From Plotosus lineatus (taxonomy: Eukaryota > Chordata > Actinopteri > Siluriformes > Plotosidae): a stretch of DNA of 64,000 nucleotides. The notes below the pieces were generated by a model, which worked only from the letters and a program-made list of their open reading frames with translations, was not told the DNA's origin and made no database searches. Positions 22,416 to 33,128 of this stretch are shown here, one piece after another (position 1 is the first letter of the stretch; each line of letters starts with the position of its first letter). A program made the position numbers and the translations under genes. The DNA lies in contig CM045729.1 in assembly GCA_024760905.1 (NCBI GenBank), positions 54,883,580-54,947,579 of the forward strand, read 5' to 3'.

Positions 22416-24100
22416 TATTCAATAAAATTCAGTCAGAATATGCAATACTATTTCCTGTCATTCCATTCAATTGCTCACAATGTTGTGAAAGGATTGGTTT
22501 TTAATTTCTTTTCTTGTGTAGTTTAATTGATTGTTATCGTTTTATGTTAATAGCCACAATACAGTATATTTAATAGAGAAATAGTTGACCGGTTGAATGC
22601 TTATTTCCCCCACTGTACTGTATATGTTGATTCTTTAATTCTTTTCAGTCAGTTTGGGTACCCAATTTTAAATGACGTACAAAACCTTTGTATAGTCCAA
22701 AAGAAAACAAGACAATTTCTGCATGCAGTAATGCCACATTACCATTTATTGACAAATCCAGGAAGAATCTTTTCAAGAAACAGAGAAGATCTTTTGATTA
22801 TAGGTTTTGGGTTAAGTTTTCATTTTGGGGTTGAAGCTTTAATTTGTCCACTTTGAGCACAGTTTTTAGCAAGTGTTGAGATGTTTTAATTATTATAACA
22901 ACTTGAAGCCCTTCCAGATGCCTTTCCCATTGGAAGCCCTGCCACTGTATTAGACGTCTCCATCTATTTGCCCTATTTTTACACTACAGCAGGGGTGTCT
23001 TCATGATGACCTTGCAGGATCCTATTTCGTATGCCAGCTAATTAACACATGGTCCACTGTGATAACTTCTGACCACACACACTGTGTTCGTGCGTGTCTG
23101 ATTGTAAGGCCCCTGTGGTATTGAAGATCACACATTACAGATGCAAACCTTATAGACGTAATTCAGAACAAACAAATCAATAAATAAATTACACCTTTTA
23201 ATAAACTCAGTTTTTAATAATCTGAAAAAAATGTTACAGACCAAAGTTTTTATTTTCTTGAGTTAAAAATAATATGTCATGTCCAGACATCATGACTTAC
23301 ATAACTTTTTAAACTGTCATTTAAATTTTCTGTTGTTTGGTGGTTGGAGATACTCTTGATACTGATGTAATACAGCATAATTTCCCTCAATAAATAAAGC
23401 ACCAAGTAAAATATTTTGGTTTCCTTTATCTAACTGCGTTTTCTTTATCTACTTTTAAGACTTGTGTAAAAATCTGATGATGTGTTTGAGTCAAATTTAT
23501 GCAGAAATACATAAAATTCTTCAGCGATTACAAACTTTCAATCACCACTGTAAATGGATACCAATCAGGACACCCAAGTAAATGTGGGCTTACAATATGT
23601 AATGATATAGAATATAGAGATACTTGTTGTCAGTCTTCAAAGAGATTATTTCCGCATTCCTCTTCTGGCAGCACTGCAGCCTTTGGATAAGTACTGGGCA
23701 TTATACAAATCACCTGAGTCATCAACATGGCCTGCTTCATTGTACTGTATCAGTTTATCTCAGAAATGTGTTGAGTTGACTGGCATCCACCCAAATAAGG
23801 TTTTGTTGGTTCTTTTTATTCGCATTTTCGGGATATGTGAGCTCTATTTCTATTTGTTTTTCATGAAAAGTATGCTTCACAAACTCTTCTAATTCTAATA
23901 CACTGGCCATTTTATTATGCTTAATTTGTGCCTTGTAGGAGAAAAAAAGACTACATTCATGTTCACTAGCAGTGTTTACCCATTAGAGGGCGATATGGAA
24001 ACAGTAGAACAGTCAAGCCTGAAAGGAAATAAATATTTTTTATTATAATAACCACCACAATTGCTTCAATAAGTCACTACTGTGAGTACAACCACTATTT
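22416..24100. other. No gene recognised
   Basis: AT-rich sequence with short uninformative open frames. This is the 5' flank of the plus-strand crystallin gene; no crystallin-like exon was found here. Confidence 0.4.
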
Positions 24101-24103
24101 CTG

Positions 24104-24106
<3 letters not shown>

Positions 24107-24158
<52 letters not shown>
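24107..24158. repeat. (GT)n microsatellite
   Basis: About 52 bp of GT repeats, 380 bp upstream of the crystallin TATA box. Confidence 0.95.
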
Positions 24159-24442
24159 ACTACAGAATGGAAAAACTTGACAAAACTTGAAACTTGTTTA
24201 AATTTTAAAATGTTAAAGCTTAAACAAATCAGAATATTTTAATTGGCAGGTCCAAGCAGGGGCTACAACTGGGGTAAAGTAAAGTTGCTACTTTCCACGA
24301 GGTTAATGTTTAGTTTGGATTTTTCATATTCCTGGATCTATTTAGAGTCCATAAACATATATTCTTTTATAACACACATCCACACAGAAGTGCTAACTAT
24401 TACTATAATTCATTGTTAGTATCAACAAATGTAGCCAAATAC

Positions 24443-24546
24443 CTTTTGTTGTTTGGCAGTAGACCATTCTGTTATATAAAAAAAAGCTGACAGCGGATGT
24501 TAGTTGATGCCCCTGGCAATGTGGCTTATCTGAAATGGTATAAAAG
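24443..24546 (+). promoter_or_regulatory. Promoter of the plus-strand gamma-crystallin
   Basis: A TATA box (TATAAAAG, 24539-24546) lies 45 bp before the start codon. Upstream, GCTGACAGC (24486-24494) resembles a half Maf-response element and CTTTTGTT (24443-24450) a Sox site. Both site types are known in lens crystallin promoters, but their function here is inferred. Confidence 0.6.
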
Positions 24547-24590
24547 GGTCACTGTTAATCGCTGGCAGTGATACACTGCAAATCATCACC

Positions 24591-25028
24591 ATGGGAAAGG
24601 TTAGCCTACAAGCAGCATTTTTTTTTCTATGCATATGCACTTATATTTACATATTTAAGGGAAGACCTGTTGTTATTTTAGAAAATGTTAATTTAAACAT
24701 CTTGCAAAAATGTTGTGTTACAGATTGTCTTCTACGAGGATAGGAACTTTCAGGGTCGTTCCTATGAGTGCAGCAGTGACTGCACTGATCTCTACTCCCA
24801 TTTTAGCCGCTGCAACTCTATTAAAGTAGAAAGTGGCTACTGGATGGTGTATGAGCGGCCAAACTTTATGGGTTATCAGTACTTCCTCAATAGAGGGGAA
24901 TACCCTGATTATCAAAGATGGATGGGTTTCAATGATTGTGTCAGATCCTGTCGTATGCTACCTCAGGTAATTACTATTGTATAATATGTACAATGTATGT
25001 ATAATACTGTATATATGTACTGTATACG

Positions 25029-25098
<70 letters not shown>

Positions 25099-25424
25099 CA
25101 CGTTAATTTTTCATATGAAAGTTAATTACAAATTATTTTCATCAGCAGCATCAAGGGTCTCATAGAATGAGGATCTATGAGCATTCTGATTTTAGTGGCC
25201 AGATGATGGAGTTTACTGATGACTGTCCATCCGTCTATGACCGCTTCCACTATAATGACATCCATTCTTGCAACGTTCTTGACGGATTCTGGTTGTTCTA
25301 TGAACATCCCAATTACAGAGGCAGACAGTATCTACTGAGGCCTGGTGAATACAGGAGATTCAGTGACTGGGGTGCCATAATTCCAAGGATTGGTTCCATC
25401 AAGCACATTACCTACTCAAACTGA
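24591..25424 (+). CDS. cryg: Gamma-crystallin, complete, three exons
   Basis: This is a structural lens protein of the beta/gamma-crystallin superfamily. The exons are 24591-24599 (Met-Gly-Lys only), 24724-24966 (first two Greek-key motifs) and 25149-25424 (motifs three and four). All introns are GT-AG in phase 0. The product is 175 residues, the usual gamma-crystallin length. Typical motifs are [31 protein letters not shown], the linker after [21 protein letters not shown] and [15 protein letters not shown]. All four conserved core tryptophans are present (residues 43 and 69 in the N domain, two in the C domain). Intron 2 carries a (CA)n(TA)n microsatellite. The exon 3 acceptor is a CAGCAG tandem that could add one Gln. 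It converges with a paralogue at 27988-28864. Fish orthologues are often called gamma-M; I cannot fix the subclass. Confidence 0.93.
25029..25100. repeat. (CA)n(TA)n microsatellite in crystallin intron 2
   Basis: CA repeats followed by TA repeats occupy nearly half of the 182-bp intron, ending about 45 bp before the acceptor. Confidence 0.95.
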
Positions 25425-25454
25425 GTGCTTAAATTTGATCAGCTGGGTTTGACC

Positions 25455-25460
25455 AATAAA
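25455..25460 (+). promoter_or_regulatory. Polyadenylation signal of the plus-strand crystallin
   Basis: AATAAA lies 30 bp after the stop codon, fitting the very short 3' UTRs usual for gamma-crystallin mRNAs. Confidence 0.7.
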
Positions 25461-25469
25461 TTTCAATTA

Positions 25470-26570
25470 ATTTCTCTTTGAATTGTTTTGTTTTTCTTTC
25501 AGAGTGTAAAATTCACACATACATTTTTTAAAATAGAAAGAGTAACACAATAGTCTAAGCAATATCATGGTTTTTGACTGAGATGTAACCAAATGTTAAC
25601 GCACTATTAACTTTTACGCCATTTTGTTGATTGGTGACTGAACCACCAACAATACAATGCTTGAGCAGCACATTGTGTTAACAAATTGTAAGAACTCTCT
25701 CTGTAGAAGCTCTTATGTAAACCTGCACGATCTGGATTCCTGTATCTCAACGTCTTAGAGCGCTCCGGGAACAGAAGACAACAAACCATACGAGTAAAAT
25801 CAATCTGGTTTATTCATCTACTGCTCAGAGTGTGCTTCTGAGCATAAGCTTTTTATGCAGTTTCTTTGTTTTTGCAAGCAGATAATCACAGAGTCATATG
25901 TCCTTGTCCTTGGTCAAAGTACCTTCGTCATAACATAGGGTGGGTGTGTGTGTGTGTATATGTGTATGTGTGTGTGTGTGTGGGTGTATGTGTGTGTGGA
26001 TATGTGTGTGTGGATAGCACCCTATCATGTTGGATTGTTGGTAGGTTGGTTACGTAACTGTTTGCATTCGTACGTAGGTATGTGGTGACAAAAGAGAGAC
26101 AGCCTCGAACATCCAGTTAGGGCTGGTTGATGTTTTACACAAAACCTAGGACATCGGGGCACAACAGGATAAGGAGAACTTCTTGCTTCATGATTCAATC
26201 ATTCGTACGTATTAGGTCAGAGATATATCCTATATTCTAACACAAATCCAATTCTGTGATGTTAAAATCTCAACTGATGATTAGATTTTTTCAGCATAGC
26301 TGAAAACTCAGGTCAGAAAAAAAAACGTTTTTTTTTAAATTCATCTATAGTTGTTCTGAGAAATTCATATTCACGTTTCAAACATTTTAATGGAATATGT
26401 GTCACGAGAGGTGTCTACTTTTGATATGTCTCTGTATATTCCAAGCTTCATTGAAGAGAAAGCACATTTTGGCTAATAAAGCATCTGTTACAGGTCTTCC
26501 ACAGCTGCTTTTGAGTGAAACCAAGTCCAAAATTCATAGAAATTGACTTATGCGCTATGTGGAATTGGGT
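25470..26570. other. Intergenic, microsatellite (25943-26015), no gene recognised
   Basis: An interrupted TG-rich tract with TGTG/TATG units lies at 25943-26015. The rest of the space between the convergent crystallins is non-coding. Confidence 0.45.
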
Positions 26571-26580
26571 TCTTCTACAT

Positions 26581-26785
26581 CGGTGGTTCCCAACCTTTTT
26601 TTTTACCCCTGCACCCCTAAATAAAATTTCCTCTGACCTCGCACCCACTACATTTTTCACATTATTCAATGATAAAGGATGTGGAATCATACTAAATTTT
26701 ATCAAAAGAAGATATTTATTTCAAAAGTTACAGCTCTGCTTCTCGCACCCTCTTGAATAATGGACCCCTGGTTAGGAACCCCATG
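26581..26785. mobile_element. Short hAT-type MITE
   Basis: The ends CGGTGGTTCCCAACC and GGTTAGGAACCCCATG are imperfect inverted repeats of the 'CAGTGGTTCCCAACC' hAT type. Perfect 8-bp duplications TTCTACAT lie at 26573-26580 and 26786-26793. The 205-bp element has no transposase. Confidence 0.8.
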
Positions 26786-26793
26786 TTCTACAT

Positions 26794-27335
26794 CCAATTT
26801 TGCATGTGAATTAAACTAAATACGGCATATTCCCAGAGATTTGACTCTAGGCAAAGTAAAGTCCTAATATTTCAACAAGTTTTCATCAGTCTGTTGAATA
26901 TTTTTCATCATTTTCTCAAAACATGACCACTGGATTATACTGGGTTTCTACTGTACACTCAAGTGATAGACTGAAAATGATACTGTTTGGTATCCTAAAA
27001 AGGGATAGTTTCATTTATCTTCAGTTTCCAGTATGTTTTTTATGTTGTGTGGAATCAGTGTACCCAACTCCATGGAACAGCTGAGGGAATTTTTCGACAA
27101 TGTCTGGTCATAAGACTCTCCAGTGGGCTCTTGGTGCCATAACTGCACATTCAGTTTAATGGCATTTGAGTAGAAAATTTGTATATTACCACAATTATTA
27201 AACAAACAAACAAATAAATATATAAATAAATATAATGTAAAAAAAATGTATTCATTCATTTTCTTAAACACTGAATCCTGATTAGGTTTAATCAAGGAGC
27301 CTATTACAAAAGTCAACAATGGCTTTGATAACCCA
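26794..27335. other. No gene recognised; SINE scrap near 27300-27340
   Basis: Non-coding. Around 27,245-27,345 a degraded L2-tailed SINE (TTCATTTTCTTAAACACTGA, GATAACCCAGTTAGCTGCAG) can be made out next to the microsatellite. Confidence 0.4.
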
Positions 27336-27347
27336 GTTAGCTGCAGT

Positions 27348-27415
<68 letters not shown>

Positions 27416-27427
27416 ACACACACACAC
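27348..27427. repeat. (TG)n(AG)n(CA)n microsatellite
   Basis: Three successive dinucleotide tracts. Coding-looking frames through it are artefacts. Confidence 0.95.
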
Positions 27428-27967
27428 AGCAGTGACAACGTGGTGATAGTGGGGCTTAATCCCCTGACCTTTGGATCAGTACACTTTTATCGTACCACTT
27501 GGCCCCAGTACATTATAAGATCTTTTGAATAGTGTTGTGTGAATGAAATCATATACTTTTATTTAGACTGTATCTCTATGCACATGAGTTACACAGAGAG
27601 TTGAAAGTTAATATTATAGCCAATTCTTGTTCACTGATGGAAGATTCACTTTTGGTTCAGTTGCTGTTCAAGAGTAATATCAATAACTTTATATCATTAA
27701 ATTTATCATCCCACCCATTATCCATGCAGGTCGTAGGAGGAGCTGGAGGCAATCTCATCGTGTTGTGTGAGACACTCTGGGCTTCATTATATTTGTGTTG
27801 TGTAAATGTTTGGAGCTATTAATTATTTATTGTTAGCAACTGACTACATTTCCAAGGAATGATTAATGTAACTCATAGCACTGCACACGTTAAATCTGTA
27901 TGCCAGAAGACAAGGTATCTAAAAGTAAACAAATCACATTACAGACAAATAAAGGAATGGACACTTT

Positions 27968-27973
27968 TTTAAT
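27968..27973 (-). promoter_or_regulatory. Candidate polyadenylation signal of the minus-strand crystallin
   Basis: ATTAAA on the minus strand lies 15 bp after the stop codon. A canonical AATAAA lies further away at 27826-27831. Either is possible. Confidence 0.45.
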
Positions 27974-27987
27974 AAATAGAACAATAC

Positions 27988-28864
27988 TTAGAAATCAGTG
28001 ATGCGTCTGAAAGAGCCTACAATGGAACAAGTAGCAGCCCACTCTCGGTATCTCCTATATTCCCCAGGTTTCATGAAGTATTGTCTCCCTCGGTAATTGG
28101 GATACTCATAGAAGATCCAGTAGCCATTCAGCACTTTACAGGAGTAAATATGGCGGTGATGGAAACGGTCCGAAACACAGGGACAGTCATCCATGAATTC
28201 CATCATGTGACCATTAAAGTCAGCTTTTTCATAGAGTTTTAGTCTGTATAATCCCCTGTACTGAAGTCCAATAAAAGAATATATTCAGAATATATGAAAC
28301 ACCACAACAAGCAAAGATCATTTCCATTTAGCACGTACATACATGAAAAATGTAACAGAGGGAATTTGGTACACTGGTATGTATTCCTATATTGTTTTAA
28401 TATAGCCTACTGCAGATACCTTTATGGAACAAAAATTTGGATTTTATATGGATTGTTTATCATAACTTGAAAGTACAGCTTCAATTGTTGACCACAGTAT
28501 AGCAGAAAAAAGCATACCGGTGGAATTAAGCGACAGGATCTGATACTGCTGCCAACACCCATCCAACTGTGGAAGTCAGGATAGTCACCTTTTTTCATGA
28601 AATACTGATGACCTATGTAGTTTGGCCTTTCATAGACCATGAAGCAGCCACTCTCCACTCTGATGGAGTTGCAGTAGCTGAAATACGAGTGCAGATCTGT
28701 GCAGTCACTGCTGCACTCAAATCTACGGCCTTCAAAATGCCTGTCTTCATAAAAAATGATCTGGAATATCAAGCAATCATTATTTCTCATAAGAATAGTG
28801 TAATGTAGTTAATGCTGCAGTTTAATACAAACAGTAGTACAAAAAAAAATCCCACCTTTCCCAT
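27988..28864 (-). CDS. cryg: Gamma-crystallin, complete, three exons
   Basis: Lens structural protein and paralogue of the gene at 24591. The exons are 28864-28856 (Met-Gly-Lys), 28760-28518 and 28260-27988, with GT-AG introns of 95 and 257 bp in phase 0. The product is 174 residues. Motifs include [37 protein letters not shown], the linker [27 protein letters not shown] and [16 protein letters not shown]. One of the four conserved core tryptophans, residue 43 in the first domain, is Phe here (ESGCFMVYE); the other three remain. The frame is intact with no pseudogene signs. It converges with the plus-strand gene, 2.6 kb apart, consistent with a local duplication with inversion. Subclass (gamma-M or other) is not resolved. 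Confidence 0.93.
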
Positions 28865-28896
28865 GATGTCTGGTGGAGAGCTCCTTCTTTCCAAGC

Positions 28897-28904
28897 ATTT
28901 TATA
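28897..28904 (-). promoter_or_regulatory. TATA box of the minus-strand crystallin
   Basis: TATAAAAT on the minus strand, 33 bp upstream of the start codon, similar in spacing to the paralogue. Confidence 0.65.
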
Positions 28905-28909
28905 ATCCT

Positions 28910-30640
28910 CTTCACAAACAATGTATTATCATTTAAATCAACACAACCACATAACTGTAGGTGACTGACATTTGTACTGTTGGACTGGAAAACAACATTG
29001 GTGCTGTAATTTGAAGGAAGGGTACATAAGTACTAGCTTTGTCTTTTCCCCTAACATACATAGACAAAGAGAAAGGACTGGTGTCGTATCCAATAGTCCA
29101 TGTTACAATAGTAACAGAACAACATGGAATGTACATGCATTACGAACGTGTGACAATGAAACTGGATACTCAGTCAGTCTGGCCAGTAAAGAATTCATAA
29201 ACAGGATACAGGTTGCAGTTGAAGTTCAAGAGCCATGTAAAATGGCTACAAGAGAGATATCCATCCATTTATCCATCCATGGCTAGATCCATGATTTTGA
29301 GAAGCAGGAGGTTCACCAGATGATGAGTAGCTTTACAGATCTTATTTCAGTTTTTAATATATCACTTCCATTGAGAGCGATATTACTGTAACCAAATGAA
29401 ATACTATATGATATAAATAATATATTAAAGCATCAGTGATTTTCAGGTCTGTACCCTTCAGAAAATTGTGATTACTATCCACAGATGTTGAAATTCCCTG
29501 ACTTTTTCATGACTTCTCCATGATGAATAAACATGTAATGATGTAAATCCAATTTGTCCTCAGTTTATTGTCCAAAAGCCTGGCATCATGGATTTGTGCC
29601 AACATACTTTCTGGTAATAATTACTGCTTTAGCTAAAGAACAAATTAGAGTTTAAGCTTTTGTTCTGTGATGGGGTGGGGAGGGTGTATGTTTAAACCCC
29701 CTTAGAATTTTTAATTAAAAATTTTAATATGATGACGCTTTATTGGGTGAAACCATTACCAATTTTTGAACTCCTGAGAAATAATAGTTCTGCTTTCTGT
29801 TTTTGAGTGTCATGCTGTTTTTTTTTTTTCTAAAACTCCATTTTTGTTGTCCACAACACAAAATGAACAAAATTAATTACCATTCATGATATTCATAGAA
29901 TATCATTGTGCATGCAGAACTCTACCGAGAATAAACAAATAAATGTTCAGCTAAAAAGAAACGGCTTTCTGGAAATAAAAAGAAAAGTGAATTTCACATC
30001 TGAAATAAAGTTGATTTATATAACTGCTGGTTAATAATAGTAACCCTTTAGATCAATAAAATCATTCAAAAAATCAAAACAAACAAACAAATAAACAAAC
30101 AAAAACAATACTTAATACCATTATATATTGCATGTATTTATGAATATTATCAGATCCAGTAAAAATTAAACATATTTTCACTTGCCTATTTTTGAGCTGT
30201 CTATTCGCAGCAGGTCAAACCTAATGTAGCACCTGCTTTTCTATACCAGAAATATCCTATTTACAAAAACATGTCTGTCAGCAGAACTTTTCAAGAATTT
30301 TACAGTCCTGATTCTGTTCATCACAATAGGCACAGCAACATTCGAGTTTCCAGCTAAATCGACTGGAAAGCCTGATCAGGTCAAAGCACAGCATGCCGAT
30401 CTCTCATACTCCAATGTGAAGTAGATTTTGTTTATTTGAATTTTTTTCTTTATTTAAGAAGTAACCAATTTTTTTTTTTGCCTGCAGAACAAAACACTTC
30501 TAAGCTTGAAATTAGATCCTTGATCATAAGAAATAAGTTTAAGAATAACTAATCTCAGAAAGAGGAACAACTGATTAATTTAATTTAATATTTTGTATAA
30601 TATTGTATAATACAGCATACAAAATGGTTGCAGCCATAGC
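28910..30640. other. No gene recognised
   Basis: AT-rich upstream region of the minus-strand crystallin. No transposon ends or coding exons were identified. A 104-codon open frame at 28972-29286 is not similar to anything I recognise. Confidence 0.4.
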
Positions 30641-30644
30641 CTTA

Positions 30645-30890
30645 TGTTAGAGAAGTGGCTGTGGGCAGAAAGGTCGCTGGTTCAATTCCTGATCAGCGGT
30701 AAAAATGTGAGGCAGTGGGGGAGTAAGCTGCTTTTATGGCTGAAGTGCAGTTGAACAAGGCACCTGACGCCTAACTGCTCTCCGGGTGTCCCAATGTGTC
30801 TGGCAGATCACTGCTCTGTGTGTGTGTGTTCACTGTTTACATGTGTGTGCACTCACTTTGGATGGAATGAATGAATCAACTTTTATTTAA
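30645..30890 (+). mobile_element. tRNA-derived SINE, fourth family
   Basis: The B-box GGTCGCTGGTTCAATTCCTG, the body GAACAAGGCACCTGACGCC and CCAATGTGTCTGGCAGATCA, and a GGATGGAATGAATGAATCAA end match a common ray-finned-fish SINE. Confidence 0.7.
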
Positions 30891-30910
30891 ATTCCTAAAG
30901 CTGACATGAT

Positions 30911-31620
30911 CAGGGCTGTCCAAACTGCGACCCGTGGGCCAACTGCGGTCCACGGTCCGGTTTTAATTGGCCCGCTAGAAATTTTAGAAATAGAAGAGAA
31001 TATGGCCCGCACTTGAACTTTTGCCTGTGTGTATTGCATTTCTTAGTTTTAACACCAGGGGGAGCTACTGTTGATCAAGGCAGTTGCTCAACCAAAAAGG
31101 ACAATCACAAAAAAAATTTACCCCAAACATGGCAGAACCAAAGTAGCAGAATTCAGAGAGTGCTTCCAGGATTTTTCTGTCATTGAGAAAGAAATCAAGC
31201 TATTCGCGGCTCCTTTCTTGGTGGATGCTGAAGGAGTGGAAGAGAATCCACAATTAGAACTCATCGAAATCTAGTGTGATGATTCCTCTGAAGACTCAAT
31301 ATCAGCAGCTTTCCCTCCCCGAGTTCTACCGGAGCTTGGAAAAGGAAAGGTTTCCTCTGATGAGACGCCACGCGAAAAGAATGATCAGTCTGTTTGGCTC
31401 AACATAGATATGTGTGCAAACATTTTCTCTGTTAACACTGAACAAAGCATCACTGAATGAGAACCAGAATGACTGATAGCAATCTCCATGATGACCTTCG
31501 CATCTCAACCACTAAGTTCCCTCTTGACCTGCCAACCATTCTTTAGCCCAAAACGTAGCATCACTGCTCCCACTGAATGCAATGCCGTTCCCACTTTAGC
31601 TGAGTAAAAATATATTCCAC
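30911..31620 (+). pseudogene. hAT element left end with transposase relic
   Basis: The left end CAGGGCTGTCCAAACTGCGA is a hAT-type terminus. A 67-codon frame at 31071-31274 and its broken continuation (to about 31,560) resemble the C-terminal part of a Charlie-type hAT transposase. Landmarks are FRECFQDFS-like RECFQDFSVIEKEIKLFA and QLELIEI, a block also found in GTF2IRD2-like host proteins. Stops and frameshifts show it is dead. A hAT-like right end (AAGTTTGGACACTCCTG) lies at 35487-35503. The intervening LINE split the region; both ends may belong to one element, but their sequences differ. Confidence 0.55.
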
Positions 31621-31951
31621 AGTACATAGTATGTTAATAAGCATGTATGTGCATGTACATATGCAACACATATCAATAACGTGCATCAATTCTATCACTA
31701 CCCTGCTTTTCGCACTACTTTCTGATATTCGTTTTTCTTGTTAACACACAGAGTGCACACGCAGAGTCAGCTGATCTCTTCTGATGCAGATTTGCTCCTT
31801 GACGAAGTGACAGTTTTACGGATTTTTGGTATGAGTGGCGTCGGATCAGCACCGCAGCTGAATGGCCTGATTTACATACCCAGCGCAGCTGATACTCAAC
31901 AGAATAATATACTAAAATGATATCTTCTTCTTTTCCTTTCGGCTTTTCCCT

Positions 31952-32452
31952 TCAGGGGTCGCCACAGCGAATCATCTGCCTCCATCTCACCCTATCCTTT
32001 GCATCTTCTTCTCTTACCCCAACGACCTTCATGTCCTCCTTCACCACATCCATGAATCGTCTCTTTGGTCTTCCTCTAGGCCTTTTGCCTGATAGTTCCA
32101 GCCTCAGCATCCTATTACCAATACACTCACTATCCCTCCTCTGTACATGTCCAAACCATCTCAATCTAGCCTCTCTGACTTTGTCTCCAAAACGTCTTAC
32201 ATGTGCTGTCCCTCTGATGTGCTCATTCCTAATCCTATCCATCCTCGTTACTCCCAAAGAGAACCTCAACATTTTCATCTCTGCTACCTCCAGCTCTGCC
32301 TCCTGTCTTTTCCCCAGGGCCACTGTTTCTAACCCATACAACATCGTTGGCCTCAACACCGTCTTGTAAACTTTTCCTTTCATTCTTGCCGATACCCTCC
32401 TATCACACATCACACCGGACACTTTTCTCCAACCATTCCAACCTGCCTGCAC
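31952..32452 (-). pseudogene. RTE LINE ORF C-terminal segment
   Basis: The C-terminal 166 codons lie in a third frame after the 4-base gain. They contain [40 protein letters not shown] and [19 protein letters not shown], and end at the SINE-matching 3' sequence GGGATCGCTGTGG-like GATTCGCTGTGGCGACCCC. Confidence 0.85.
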
Positions 32453-32546
32453 AAGCTTCTTGACCTCTTTTCCACACTCTCCATTGCTCTGGATTGTTGA
32501 GCCTAAGTATGTACTTAAAATCCTCCACCTTTCTTATCTCTGCTCC

Positions 32547-33128
32547 CTATAATCTCACCGTTCCTCTTGGGTCCTTGTCATTCATGCACATGTATTCTGT
32601 CTTACTGAGGCTAATCTTCATTCCCCTCCTTTCCAGGGCATACCTCCACCTCTCTAGATTTTCCTGCACTTGTTCTCTGCTCTCACTACAGATCACAATA
32701 TCATCTGCAAACATCATAGTCCATGGGGAATCTTGTCTAACCTCGTCTGTCAGCCTGTCCATCACCATAGCAAACAAGAAGGGGCTGAGAGCTGACCCTT
32801 GATGCAGTCCCACCTCCACCTTGAACTCTTCTGTCACACCGACAGCACACCTCACCACTGTCTTACATCTCTCATACATGTCCTGCACCACTCTAACATA
32901 CTTCTCTGCCACTCCAGACTTCCTCATGCAATACCACAGTTCTTCTCTCGGCACCCTGTCATATGCTTTCTCCAGATCCACAAAGGCACAATGCAGCTCC
33001 TTCTGACTTTCTCTGTACTTCTCCATTAACATCCTCAAGGCAAACACTGCATCTGTGGTGCTCTTTCTTGGCATGAAACCAAACTGTTGTTCACAAATTC
33101 TGACCTCTGCCCTTAGTCTAGCTTCCAC
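32547..33128 (-). pseudogene. RTE LINE ORF continuation, reverse transcriptase palm
   Basis: This 193-codon segment continues the reverse transcriptase after the frameshift. Motifs are FMPRKSTTDAVFALRMLMEK, FVDLEKAYDRVPREELWY, GLHQGSALSPFLFAMVMD and the catalytic MFADDIVI. It closes with the TAG at 32547-32549, where related copies have an amino acid. Confidence 0.85.

Noticed and set aside
24718..24915. Minus-strand open frame overlapping crystallin exon 2
   Set aside because: Antisense shadow of a strongly conserved crystallin exon. The same applies to the plus-strand frame at 28569-28808.
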